A stretch of 35,102 nucleotides of DNA, from positions 1 through 35,102 of the forward strand of contig JABCPU010000613.1 of assembly GCA_016800925.1 (NCBI GenBank). The letters are read 5' to 3'. This document shows, piece after piece, positions 1 through 10,582 of this stretch. Position 1 is the stretch's first letter, and each line of letters opens with the position of its first letter. A program made the translations under genes and the position numbers. The DNA comes from Suillus spraguei. Its lineage: Eukaryota; Basidiomycota; Agaricomycetes; Boletales; Suillaceae. A model generated the notes under the pieces. The model saw only the letters and a program-made list of their open reading frames with translations. It did not search any database and was not told the origin of the DNA.

Positions 1-1061
1 TGAGAATAGAATATGTGGACCAGATAGTGGCTGGTCAAAGATATGAACTGGAGAGACGTGGTCTCTAATATAACTGACTATTTTCCTAGGTATATCATAT
101 ACCTAGCTTTGAAAATAGTATAACAATGGTCTCAAGGGAATTCATTACCCTGCACTTGGTTTAACAATGCTTCAAAGTGACTAACTTTGCAAGCCTTGAG
201 AAATATTTACTCCTGAAATATAGTGACAAGTGGGAGATCCTATTTTTTGGGGGGAGAATGGGCTCTCCTTTTATACATGTAGCATGGGAAAATAGTTATG
301 TAAGCTAATATAGAGAGAACCAATCAAAATATTCATCCAAACTCAAAAGAATAGGAAATAAAAGGAAAAGGTGGAGCCATGACATCATAGTGGAGCAGAA
401 CATTGTATAACATTCTATTCTGTGGAGCAGAATGTTCTAGAAGTGAAATGGAACTGTCCAGAATGAAGTGACATCAGTATGATATCATACCCTGTGGGTA
501 CAATTTTATGAAGTGTTTGGGGTGTCAAGGCATCCTAATAGTAAGAAATAGTAAGGGAAAAATGGAGAAGAAGAGACAAGAATAATAGTACAAAGGAAAC
601 AGGTGAAACATAGGTTGTTTTGGTAGGTTTTTGTAGGCTTTGAACTTTTCTCTATGGTTTTTCTCTAGCCAAAGTGAATAAGCCAAAGGTAAGGCTATAC
701 CTAAACCTTCAATCTTCTTCTCACATTAACTAGGTCATTATGTGATTCCCATCTCACATATGACTTTTCTTCAAACAATGCAGATTTGTGAATCAGCAGA
801 AATGTCTGGAGTGTTTTGAACCAAGGTATGGTACCAAGGTATGGGTTGACTAGTCTGAGGCTAAGCTAACAGACATGGTCTTTTGTGGGTCACCTAGCAG
901 TCATGTCCATACATGATTCCTGTATCATGCAGGACACCATGACATCAAGTGCGTCAAGATTACCAAGGTTTAGATTCAACCAGACTTTTACTAACAACAA
1001 TGCATTAGTGACAAAATTGAGAGCGGTGATGAATAATGAAAGAGTAATGACCTATGGTACT
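1..1061. other. AT-rich non-coding stretch, possible LTR remnant
   Basis: No ORF here resembles a known protein. A purine run around 244-258 (six T, six G, then AGAA) looks like the polypurine tract that precedes the 3' LTR of copia-type elements. A short direct repeat containing TGGAGCAGAA occurs near 391 and 422. This could be the edge of an LTR element that continues to the left, but no LTR pair or target duplication is visible. Nothing else can be supported. Confidence 0.3.
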
Positions 1062-1405
1062 TGCATGCGTTGAGCTGTGTGCTGTGAAGAATGTACAGTA
1101 GAACCTGCAGGTAGTAATATAAGCTAAGGCCTAGGTTAGTTTGCTGAAGAGAACGAGGCTTACCTGGATCAAAGTCTTGCACTGCAAAAGAACATATGTA
1201 ATAGAACCTGCAGGTAAAAATAATAAGATAAGACAGTGTTTGCCAAAGCGAAAGAAGGCTTACCCAGATCAAGTCTTTTGCATGCGTTGAGCTGTGCGCT
1301 GCGAAGAATACATAATAGAAGCTAGGTTAGTTGCCGAAGAGAAAGTGATTTACTCACCAAGTTTTTGCATGCATTGAGCAGTGTGCTATTAAGAATACAC
1401 TGAAT
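1062..1405 (-). repeat. Tandem degenerate repeats with splice-like signals
   Basis: Four degenerate units start near 1062, 1177, 1278 and 1365. Three share the core TGCATGC(G/A)TTGAGC(T/A)GTG; the unit at 1177 is more diverged. A second block, CTAGGTTAGTTTGC with GAAGAGAA, recurs near 1131 and 1322. Read on the minus strand, units carry TGCAG or CACAG followed by a short exon-like piece and then GTAAGCC or GTGAGT. They therefore look like duplicated mini-exons or as subterminal repeats. They lie about 180 bp beyond the Plavaka transposase stop on the same strand, so subterminal transposon repeats are a reasonable alternative. Confidence 0.5.
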
Positions 1406-1585
1406 CTGTAGTAGCAATGAGACAGTGATACAACAGGTGCCAAGGTGAAGGAGAACTCACATCAATAGAAATTGGAGATGTTCTCATAAAGATAAGTCAA
1501 TAAAGATAGGATTCAGAGAGCTGGTGATAAATCAATTGTAGTTGTGAGAGGCATATCAATGGACTTACATTCACTTGGGCACCTA

Positions 1586-4500
1586 TTAGGCCTTCATTTG
1601 GAGAAACATATTGCTGTTGATGTGGTCGACAATGATATATTCATCTTGACGTTTGGAGTCAGGAACCAAAACAGTGCCTCGAATGAAAGAGCTGAGTGGG
1701 ACAAATATCAAGCATGCCCTAGGGAGAGCCTTGACATGAGTGAGTTTGAGAGGCGATCTATTCTGCAAGGTTCACCTATTCTAGCAGTATAGGGTTGAAA
1801 CAAGTGCAAACTCCATGGGTCCAATGTTTGGATATGACATCTGAATAAGAAGACCAGCCAAACAAAGGCTGTTGCTTCTGCGGTGAGTTGTATGAGGGCG
1901 TGGTCGAACCGTGGTGACCCATAGAATTGTGGGTTGCACCAGAGGTGATCAGTTACTTGCTTCCAGTCAACCATTGACTCATAGTTAACCTTGAAATAGC
2001 GGTCGTGAATCTTGATAACACTAAGTCAATACAATGCATCAAGCAACTCAATTTAAGGATACATACCTGAAAATCTGCTGGAAAGGTAAGCCAACTTGTC
2101 AGTTGATGGCCATAGGTAGGGAGAGTGGTGTTGATGAATTCAGAAAGTTTTCTGCAAAAGGCTTGAAATGTGTGATTGCTTGCATTGCGGTTCTCGATAT
2201 CAATTATTGATGAAGGATGCTGCATTGGTGAGCCAAGTTTCACATGACCATTGAAGACAATAGGAATGTCTTCGTCTGGAGGGTTGTCACTGAGTGTTTG
2301 TATCCAGTGGTGTTCATCCAGTGCACTGATGCATTCTCTCAACAGTTTCGAGGCAAATTGATGGTGGTCAACATGAAGGATCTATGAACATATTCATATT
2401 CACAATGAGTCCAATTGTCTCAATATTAACTGAATCATGAACTTACTTGTGTCACAATATCCTTTCCATTTGTTCGACAATGGTAAGTGTCTTTGAGAGG
2501 CCCATGAAGCTTTTCATTCGGACGTGTGCTGTAGTTACGTGCTGCTCCCTTATGTTGAATATTGCAAACAATATGTTTCCATAGGTGCATTTTTGGGAAG
2601 TCCCAGTCGAGCTTCAAATCTTCAATCTCAGATGTTTTGGCGTGTGTAACATAAGTCTAGAAATGAAAGTGTAAGTGAGTATTAGCTAGGAGGTGACAGG
2701 AAAGGACTCTACCTTGAGCTCAGTGTCAAAAACCAGAAGCTCAGCTTCGATTTCTGCAAGCGTGCTCTCAGTATGCACATCAAGACCAATCCAACTATCA
2801 AACTTGAGGTAGCTGCTGATGACCCGGAGAAGCTGGTAGCCCTCTGGAAAGGCTCTAGGCATCAGGATGTTCAAACCTGCATATAAGGTTTGCTTCACAG
2901 TAATGAGCGACACATGCGCAAAACAAGTGAAAAATCTCACCTTAGAAAGATCCTGGAACTTGTTCCCATCAGTGAATGAAGTGGCTCAAGTTGCGCCATC
3001 GAGGGAAGTTAGCGATCCTGCAACGTGAATTAGATTGTGAGAAGGATGAGTATTGATATCATAACGTTGATGACTTACAGTTCCTCAAACGCCGCCTCAA
3101 CCTCATGTCCAAGCAATGCAAGGATTTTCTTCAATTCTCCAAGGAAGTGCTTCCAAAGACCAGCATGCAATGAGTGCAATCGGTCCAAACTGAGTGCATC
3201 ATGCGGATTTGAATTCAAGATGATCCAGAATATATTCTAAGCATGTTCTTGATATCAGCAAATCTAAATCACAAAAAAGTGTAGCATACCTTGACAGGTT
3301 GCAATCCAAGTGCTTTTAATATTTCCTTGCCTTGAGCTTTACTGAGCCCATAAGTGTGAAGCACTTCTTTTGCTTCCTCCACAGATCTGAGGGGGTAGGT
3401 CTTTGACAAGTCATGAAGCTCTGTCAATGGCACTAAGCACATGGGGCAAGGGCACTTGCCACCATGGTCACAAATAAGCAACATCATGCACCTGTGAAAC
3501 AATAAAATCAGTCTTCTTGACAAAGATATATCAATAAAATTAAGAGAAGGGAGGAAATCATTGACCTGGATGAGTATCTTAGAATACAGATAAGATGGAG
3601 AGTTAGCCATAGTAGAAGGAATAGGCTGCGACAGTAAGGATAAGATGGAGAGTTAGTCGTAGTTGAAGTTTGGTGGCGGCAAGGATAAGATGGAGAGTTA
3701 GTTGTAGTAGGTGTAGATTGGTGGCGATGACATACAGATAAGATGGAGAGTTAGTCATAGTCGAAGTTTGGTGGCAGCAAGGACAAGATGGAGAGTTAGT
3801 TGTAGTAGGTATATGTTGGTGGCATTGATATACAGATAAGATGGGGAGTTAGTTGTAGGAGGTGTAGGTTGGTGGCGTTGACATACAGATAAGATGGAGA
3901 GTTAGTTGTAGTTGAAGGTGGTGCCAGCGAGGATAAGATGGAGAGTTAGTTGTAGTAGGTATAGGTTGGTGTTGATATACGGATAAGATGGAGAGTTAGT
4001 TGTAGTATTAAGTGTAGGTTGGTGGCATTTATATACAGATAAGATGGAGAGTTAGTTGTAGTAGGTGTAGGTTGGCAGCATTGACATACGGATAAGATGG
4101 AGAGCTAGTCGTAGCAAAAGGAGGTTGGCAGTGATAGCAGGGCATGTATTCTTGAAGTCTGGCATTAGTAGCAATGAGGATAACATATGAATGGGACTTA
4201 CTGTTCCTCATAGTTGGCAGAAAGAATTAGTATGACAGGGAACAGCCATCACAAAATGTCATTGTGACACTTGCACAAATACCCGGTCTTTGAGTACTGT
4301 GCAGCATGTTCCAGCAGCTTCAAGAATGATTCATGCCATACAACATGCTTCAGTGTGGTATATCCAAGTTTGCCTTCTTCACCTGCATCTTCAGGAACCT
4401 GAAAGATATATGAGTGATACAAACAAATGCAACATGTAAGAGCAAGACAACTCATGATAGGTAACCATCCAACAACACAGTCACCACCAAATCCCTTGCC

Positions 4501-5930
4501 ATTCTGGATATGTACCAGTAAGTTTGCACATTGTACTACAACCGGGTATCCCTTTACCATGCCATGGGATGACAGCTTTGTCTTGTTGGCATACAAAATG
4601 AAAAAAAATGGCACTGCACCATCAATGTTGGGTGGAAGAGAAGACTATTAATTATATACAGCTAGCGTGAATCCACATGCATGATATGAAACAACTGTTA
4701 CACACTTGGATGTCCCACCACCGATCTCCTGTCCATGGTTCGTCAAAAAAGCGCTCAAACCCTGTGGCATTGCGCTTGTAAACACAACATGCATACCAGA
4801 CAAAGTGCGGCACAAGTAGTGGGTTATCCAATAAATCAAGTGCCCAGTCCCATATAGGCTGTGCGTGAACCTCATACACTTGATGATTCTTCTTATAAGT
4901 TACAGGGACTTGATATTTTGAGAACTGTTAAATAATGGCTAAAGCATTGAGCAACATCATATGTACAATGGTCAAAGTTCAGACATACCGGTGTCAACTC
5001 AGCCGCAGCATTGTCCCATGCCTTTGAAAGATCAGCCTCATTCTTCAAAGTGATTTCAGCGTGACCTTGAGAGATGTGTAAGATCAGGTCGAGGAGCGCA
5101 TCTATTTGAGACTTGTTAAGTGCAGCATCAAGTGCAATCTCAGAAAACTCGAAGTCTGCATGTGATCTAAAGGGATGCCATGGCTTCTTGTCAATATGTA
5201 CTTGTTGGGCCTCCAGGGGGACATGGAATTCGTCAAAAGCTTGGAAGAGGGTTGGGCAACCAGAGCGAGGATGGTACTCAGTTTTGAACTCGCTTGGTGG
5301 CTGCACGGATGCTGCAGGCCATGACTGAGCAGGCACAGAGTTACTAGTCATGCTGGCATCAGATAATACTGTGCAGAATAATATGTTAGTTTCTGAATAC
5401 AGACATAGTGCATATTGCAACAATTTGAATAATATCAGTCAAGTAAAAGTGCTTACCCGGACTATTAGTGATTCCTGAATTGCCATGTTGATGTTCCTCA
5501 GGCTCGGGCAGCATATGATTGTCTGATAAACGAGAATACATCCATTTAATTTGGGAATTAGGAAAGTGGCGCTGTGCGACTTAACTTGGTTGTCATAACC
5601 CAGGTCCTGGTCTGATTCAGATAGTCTAATAAGCTGAGGGCGATCACCATGAGCACTGTCGCTGACGTTCAACTCAGTGGTGTCAACTAGATTTGATGGG
5701 CCAGCCTTGCTGATTACATGGTCCCTGCAAGCCTTTCGTGCTGGGATTTGGTATCATTGGTAGGGGCAGCATGGTGAATTGAAAAATAACTCACCTTTTC
5801 ATTGCCCTTTCTCACAGTCTCGATTGAACCGCTGCTGCTCATCTTCAGCTTCCAAGCATTTCTTACAACTAGCCTCATGTTTTTTGATTCCCTGTGCTTT
5901 GAATGTTCTGCTGCAATGAGAGCATGATAT
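1586..5930 (-). pseudogene. Plavaka-type transposase, intron-containing, decayed
   Basis: Transposase of the Plavaka type, a CACTA/KDZ-related DNA transposon group of basidiomycetes. The N-terminal exon (about 5930-5814) has a zinc finger of form C-x2-C-x12-H-x4-C (CSHC...H...C). Later exons carry the conserved family blocks in order: YHPRSG with PWHPF and DFEF (near 5290-5140), WDWALDLLDNPLL (4850-4810), ILYANKTKLSSHG and VVGWLP (4600-4460), CPCPMCLVPL (3465-3435), LDRLHSLHAGLW (3190-3150), LDVHTE (2790-2770), DWDFPKMHLWKHI and RPNEKLHGPLK (2610-2500), and VDWKQVTDHL (1974-1940). It ends at MFLQMKA and a stop at 1586. Introns are mostly short; one of about 710 bp (3492-4201) holds a minisatellite. 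Lesions include an in-frame TGA at 4249-4251, where the family normally has arginine before WLFP, another TGA after the zinc finger, and a small deletion near 2975. The family call is from remembered conserved blocks; catalytic residues were not assigned. Confidence 0.82.
3589..4140. repeat. Minisatellite of 11 units in a Plavaka intron
   Basis: The 18-mer GATAAGATGGAGAGTTAG, with a few substitutions, starts at 3589, 3639, 3684, 3737, 3782, 3835, 3888, 3932, 3982, 4038 and 4091. Spacings run from 44 to 56 bp and fall into two classes. The short class (about 45 bp) has a GTTGAAG...GGTGGCGGC tail. The long class (about 53 bp) has GTAGGTGTAGGTTGG and then ATACA. The array lies wholly inside the intron bounded by a GTAAGT donor at 4201 and a CAG acceptor at 3492 on the minus strand. 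It is not a CRISPR: repeats outnumber spacers and the intervening parts are themselves repeated. Confidence 0.85.
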
Positions 5931-6406
5931 CTGTCCTGTCAGCGTCCCTTCAGAATAATTATATTTCCCTCAAGAAGAACAGGTTGGAGCCATCCAAATC
6001 AGAGAGATGACAAATATACGTAGTATGAACTTCTTTACAAGGCAGATGAAGCCTGACAATAGTTGGAAACAAAAGTCGGTGGGGAAAGGTGGTAATAGAA
6101 TAGAACAGAACAAGATGGAATATCAGAGTCATACATTGATTCCATACTATCGTAATCCATCATGATGCAGCTCTCACGCTTGAAATGATGATCGTGTGCC
6201 TTGAAAGTCAGGTGACTGGTATTGTAAGCCAGCGGCATCATAATGGCACTTTAGAGCTAGTACGGCAACTGAAATTGATCTGAACTTCAAAATACTGCAT
6301 GTGCAGCTTGGTACAGGCCGTAGCAGAGTCTTAATGTGCAAGTCGGGCATGCCAATGTCAATGACTCTTATCTGAGTGCCATCTTGCAAGATGCCTCCAT
6401 TACCGC
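5931..6406. other. Spacer between Plavaka and Harbinger genes
   Basis: No recognisable coding sequence. By position it should hold the 5' region of the minus-strand Plavaka gene and the left end of the plus-strand PIF/Harbinger element. I could not identify a terminal inverted repeat or a 3-bp TWA target duplication by eye. A 95-codon minus-strand ORF (6174-6461) resembles nothing I know. Confidence 0.4.
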
Positions 6407-6635
6407 TTGATCCTTTGTTCAATAGACCATTATTTTCTGATCCGCTATTCAATCGACTCATTCTACCATTGGATCGGACAACATCTGCTGCATTGGTGGT
6501 CTGTGAACGACTTATTCGATGTGCTCCTCATGATCAGTATCATCATTGCTATGACTCAATCATTTATACAAACTGCATTACCAAAAGACCCTGAGCCATA
6601 TCACACATCAGCTCTCAAGGGTGAAGAATGGTTAA
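6407..6635 (+). pseudogene. PIF/Harbinger transposase, 5' exon fragment
   Basis: First part of the Harbinger-type transposase, cut off by the gypsy insertion after GEEWL. The motif PYHTSALKGEEW is the conserved stretch just upstream of the helix-turn-helix-like region in basidiomycete Harbinger proteins. The true start is uncertain: the frame is open from the ATG at 6407, but ATGs at 6527 or 6548 give a more typical N-terminus with a short hydrophobic helix. The fragment ends exactly at the target duplication GTTAA (6631-6635). The protein continues at 13358 with ELIIGHP once the insertion and one duplication copy are removed. Confidence 0.75.
6631..6635. repeat. Target site duplication GTTAA, left copy
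   Basis: GTTAA lies directly outside the left LTR boundary (TGTTA at 6636). It is repeated at 13353-13357, directly outside the right LTR boundary. A 5-bp duplication is normal for Ty3/gypsy integrases, and it fixes both element ends. Confidence 0.95.
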
Positions 6636-7108
6636 TGTTATGAACTGGGGTGGCATCACCAGCGACAGTGATAAGACACAGACGGTCTGCTGGGAGGTTC
6701 GACTACGTTCAAAAGAGAACGAGGACTACCACTTAGGAAAGGTTCCAAGTAGAATCAAGGGTTCAGTCAAAGAGTCGCAACTCTAAGATGATTGGTAGAA
6801 TAGAGACGAAGGCTAAGGAGTGCTTAGACTTAGAGACGATTCAGACGACTTAGGTCGGAGACCTAAGCAAAGGATATTCCAGGTAAAACCCAGTAAGATT
6901 AAAGTAAGGTATACAGGCATAATACAATGTGCTTAAATAAGCCAATATGTGCGCATGGACCAAGAGAGACGTGAGAATGTAAGTGCGTATCCAAAGAAGG
7001 AAGGCGACTATAGTACAGATGCATTGAGCATATGAGTCAGAGTCATGTTATGTAATACACAAGATAAAGGAGACAAAAGAATGAATAGGGGCACATACGA
7101 CTGTAACA
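6636..7108 (-). repeat. 3' LTR of the gypsy element
   Basis: 473 bp, TGTTA...TAACA. It aligns without gaps to 12880-13352 with 12 substitutions (97.5% identity). It carries the same 11-mer AAGATTAAAGT (6895-6905, plus strand) that pairs with the primer-binding site. Relative to the minus-strand transcript this is the downstream LTR. Confidence 0.95.
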
Positions 7109-7121
7109 TTACCCCCATTTT
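7109..7121 (-). other. Polypurine tract of the gypsy element
   Basis: On the minus strand, AAAATGGGGGTAA lies immediately before the TGTTACAG start of the 3' LTR. This is the expected place for the plus-strand DNA primer, and the G5 run flanked by A is typical. Confidence 0.65.
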
Positions 7122-7140
7122 ATACGTAAAGTCACCGACT

Positions 7141-7544
7141 TTATTCATCCTGATTAGCGTAATAGACGAGATCGTCGCTATACTTGTAGTCTATCTCTTT
7201 GCGGAGAGGGAGGTCTAGCCACGCCTGCTCAATGCTCAGCCATGATGTGAATAGCCGTTTCAACATCAGTGGATAGCATCATCTTGAATGTCATGGCATA
7301 AGGTTTCGACGAGGGCAGCCGTGCGGATGATGTTGGTGAGGAGGATGGTGATGAATGCATCTTTGCTGGTAAGAATCTTTTCAATCTCAGCTGCGTGTCC
7401 AGGACAGAGGAGGGCAGCTTCGATGAAGGAGTTTCTGTCGATGTTTCTGATGAGGTCGGCATAGTGGTCAGTGGTGGTATAAGTTTCTTCAGTGACAGGG
7501 TGGATGTAAGCAGTGGGGAATGAGGCGTTTACGGGAGAAGTCAT
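7141..7544 (-). pseudogene. Extra ORF between chromodomain and 3' LTR
   Basis: An ATG at 7544 opens 92 codons in the integrase frame, 30 bp after the pol stop, ending at TGA near 7266. Shifting one frame there gives about 43 more sensible codons (WLSIEQAWLDLPLRKEIDY, then a tyrosine- and aspartate-rich end) to a TAA at 7141. The whole looks like one soluble, mostly helical protein of about 135 residues with one frameshift. I recognise no domain. It may be an accessory ORF of this retrotransposon lineage or captured sequence. A chance ORF is less likely because composition stays protein-like across the shift. Confidence 0.45.
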
Positions 7545-7574
7545 CTTTGAATGGTTTATAGGACTAGTTCAAAT

Positions 7575-8843
7575 TCAAAGGGCGTGTCGTTTCTTATAAG
7601 CGGTCAGGATTTGTGCAGAGTTTGCTAAATTCTTCTTGGGGATCCATTCATTATCTCCCGATGAATATCCTTTCCAAGAGACAAGATAGCATCGGCGATT
7701 GCCGGTTCCTTTGTGGGAAAGAATTGCTTCTACTTTGTATTCTTCTTCTTCTTCAATGATATCAGGTGGTGGTTCGAGGAAGTTCGGGCTGTGTACATCG
7801 GTTTCGCTATAGGATGATAACACAGAAGTGTGGAAAGTAGGGTGAATTTTCCATTGCGGAGGGAGTTTGAGCGTGAATGTGATAGGCGATAAGACATTAG
7901 TGATCGGGAAAGGTCCGTATCGCTTTGGTACAAGTTTACGTGATGGGAGTTTTGAGTCTAAGATTAGCAGCAGATAGCCAAACCTTATCTCCGATCTTCC
8001 ATGGTTGGTACTTATCTCCTCAGGATCATTCTGCCATTGTTTGCATAGCAATATTGTGGCATGCAATGGCTTCTTCTCGGATCTTCTGCAGAGATCAAAC
8101 TCGATCTTCTGCTGCTGGTACAGTAGAATCAGGATTAAATGAGGAATGGCATGGGGTTCATATCCCATCATGAGAAAGAATGGTGAGGCGTTTCGGGCAT
8201 CGTGTTTTTGATGATTGTGAATGAACTCAGCGATAGGAAGATGTTCTATCCAATCTCCAGGGTTGTTGTGGCAGTAGATATGCAAATATGTTTCTAACTC
8301 TTGATTGAGCCGCTCAGTCTGACCATCAGTCTGGGGGTGGTAAGCCGTAGATGGGGTGATGGCATAGTCAAGAAGTCGAGCAAGTTCTTTTGAGAAACGA
8401 GATAGGAACTGCGGTCCATGATCAGAAATGACTTTGTCATGGAGTCCAGACCGGCAATAAATGTGCTTCAAAAATAACTTGGCAACACCTTCAGAAGTGA
8501 TAGTTAGGCAAGGGATAATAATTACCCCCTTCATAAGGCCATGGTCCACCACGACCATGATACTATCAAAACTCCCTGAGACGGGGAGGTCCATGATCAA
8601 ATCAACAGAAAGCTGCGAGAAAGGGCGGGTAAAAGGATCAGAAGTAGCCAATACATTGAGTAGATCATTGTCGATAAGCCGAATGAATAATGAGTCAGGG
8701 AGAAGCACAGCGTCTTCGTTATCATGAGAACCATCATCATGATCCGGTTGTCGCAATAGAGCATCTGGAGCAGCTAGTTTAGGGCCTGCAACATGATGTA
8801 GTTCAATGTTGAAGAGTGACAGTGTCAATTGCCAGTGAGCTTG
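7575..8843 (-). pseudogene. Gypsy integrase core and chromodomain
   Basis: C-terminal part of pol. The N-terminal stretch (LFNIELHHVAGPKLAAPDAL) is the link after RNase H. The integrase catalytic core follows with its D, D, E residues in SVDLIMDLP, VISDHGPQFLSRF and TDGQTERLNQELE. The GPF-containing C-terminal domain (KRYGPFPI, then FHTSVL) comes next, then a chromodomain from YKVEAILSHK through YLVSWKGY and NEWIP to NLANS, which keeps aromatic cage candidates Y, W and W. Chromodomains bind methylated histone tails and direct chromoviruses to heterochromatin. The HHCC zinc-binding domain normally found between the linker and the core is missing: DLLNVLATSDP runs straight into FTRPFSQLSVDL in frame. 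The preceding TGA (8844-8846) separates this piece from RNase H. Confidence 0.9.
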
Positions 8844-9265
8844 TCATCTTGTTAACTTCTGTGCGGTACGGAAGTACAGAAGGTTTTTGTGATCAGTGAA
8901 AATGAGGATGGTATGAGCGCTCCCTTCAAGATAGTAACGCCATTCGTTTAATGCACAGATGACTGCAAGTAATTCTCGATCGAAAATTTGATAATTACGC
9001 TCTGCTGGGTTCAATGATTGAGACAAGTAGGCGCATGGGTGATAAGTGCCATTTTCATCAGTTTGCAATAGGACACCTCCAGTTGCTACAAGAGAAGCAT
9101 CGGTTGCGACCGCAAATTGCCAGGATGGATCTGGATTGCGAAGTACCAGCTGTTTGATAGAGCATTCTTTTAAATCTTGGAAGGTATCCTGACATTGAGT
9201 CATCCAAAGGAAAGGGGTATCCTTCTTTGTTAGATCGATGAGGGGTCGTGCAATATCAGAGTAGT
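8844..9265 (-). pseudogene. Gypsy RNase H segment of pol
   Basis: RNase H fused after the reverse transcriptase. Acidic active-site residues are visible in VATDASLVATGG (D), NYQIFDRELLAV (E) and LIFTDHKNLLYF (D). The segment opens with HYSDIARPLIDLTKKDTPF, the connection region. The frame enters from the reverse transcriptase through a one-base loss near 9265 and ends at TGA (8844-8846) after AQKLTR. The next codons, QAHWQLTLSL, continue in the same frame into the integrase part, so this stop is a point lesion. Confidence 0.88.
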
Positions 9266-10403
9266 GGAGATGAACGTGCGGTAGAAGTTGCAAAAGCCGA
9301 GGAATGACCGAACATCTCTTACTGATTTCAGAATTGGCCATTCGGTGATTCCCTTGGTCTTGGCGGTGTCCATAGCAACTTGTCCGGGGTGGATTATCAT
9401 TCCAAGGTATTCCACTTCTTCTGCATCGAAGGTACATTTTTCCGGTTCCAGGAATAAGTGTTCGTTTCATATTTTCATCAAAACTCGTCTGGTCCATTCA
9501 CGGTGTTCTGCCATTGTCGTGGAGAAAATCAGGATATCATCCATGTAAATAACCATCCATCCTTCATTGATTTCTTGCTGGAAGGTGTGATTCACATATG
9601 CTTGGAAAGTTGCCAGGGAGTTGCAAAGGCTGAAGAACATAATGTTTGGTTCAAAGAGGCCAAATTCCGTAGTAAATGCTGCTTTCCAACAATCTTCAGG
9701 ATGGATGCGAATATTGTTGTAACCAGACCAAATATCCATTTTCGTAAAGAATTGTGTGTTGTGAAGGCGTGCAACAAGAGAAATGGGAAGTGGAAGTGGG
9801 TAAGCATTCTTGACTGTCCAATCATTGATGTAGCGATAATCTTGACAGGGACGCAATTCTCCACTTTTCTTTCCTACAAAGAAGAAGCCACTAGCTTGAG
9901 GTGACTTCAATTCCGAGATGAAGCCTTTCCCAATGTTTTCGTCAATGAACATTTTAACGGCAGCGCGTTCTTTTTCTGACAACGGATAAACCTTAGACGT
10001 GCGAGGGATAAAACTGGGTTTGGTATCGATACAATGATCGATACCAGGGCGTTCGGGGGGTAGTTTGTTCAGACCATCTTTAGCAAAGACATCCGTGAAG
10101 TCGTGCAGGTATTCTGGTACCAATTCTTCGAAGGACTTCTTTTTCTTTTCCTTCTCATCCGTGGCGAATTCCTGAGCTTTATTACTGTATTTCGGAGGAG
10201 GAAGAGAGATTGTGGAATAGTTAGGGAGTTGTTCGAGTCTGGAAGTTCCATCCTGTGTGAGGGGTGTATCCATAAATACTTTGTCAATGATTCTCATATT
10301 AATTCTGTCGACGTCATACTCCACAAAGAATTCTCCATCTCCGAGCTCGTAAGAAGAAATTTTGTGTACTTCCGGTGCATGCCAAACATCCTGCATCATA
10401 TTG
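9260..10403 (-). pseudogene. Gypsy reverse transcriptase segment of pol
   Basis: Reverse transcriptase of the Ty3/gypsy type. Motifs in order are GKKSGELRPCQDYR, NAYPLPLP, FFTKMDIWSGYNNIRI (first catalytic Asp) and VIYMDDILIFS (YMDD box). The normally conserved PFGL block has decayed to FFSLCN. The frame breaks at TGA 9467-9469 after VLMKI, then continues as NEHLFLEPEKCTF, VEYLGMIIHPGQV and FLGFCNFYR until the frameshift near 9265. The upstream part (10399-10050) is the linker from protease, ending in LPPERPGIDHCI. A TAA near 10406 separates it from the protease piece. Confidence 0.9.
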
Positions 10404-10582
10404 AATTATTCATCGTCTTCGGTAGGTATTGTGGTCGTCATGGGTTTGTCTTGATCAGGAATTTCTTCGACAGAAGGGGCAAGCAACTTGGGCGGTACAA
10501 AGTACTTAGTTAACTTTGGAATATTATGAGCTCTTCCTCCAAGATCGTCATCAGATTTCCGCTTTCCTTGTCATTGCTCTTC

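Noticed and set aside
1544..1792. 82-codon plus-strand ORF
   Set aside because: It is antisense to the C-terminal exon of the Plavaka transposase, whose minus-strand reading has family motifs.
3589..4140. Regular repeats resembling a CRISPR array
   Set aside because: The intervening segments are themselves repeated and the array sits inside a transposase intron of a eukaryote; it is a minisatellite.
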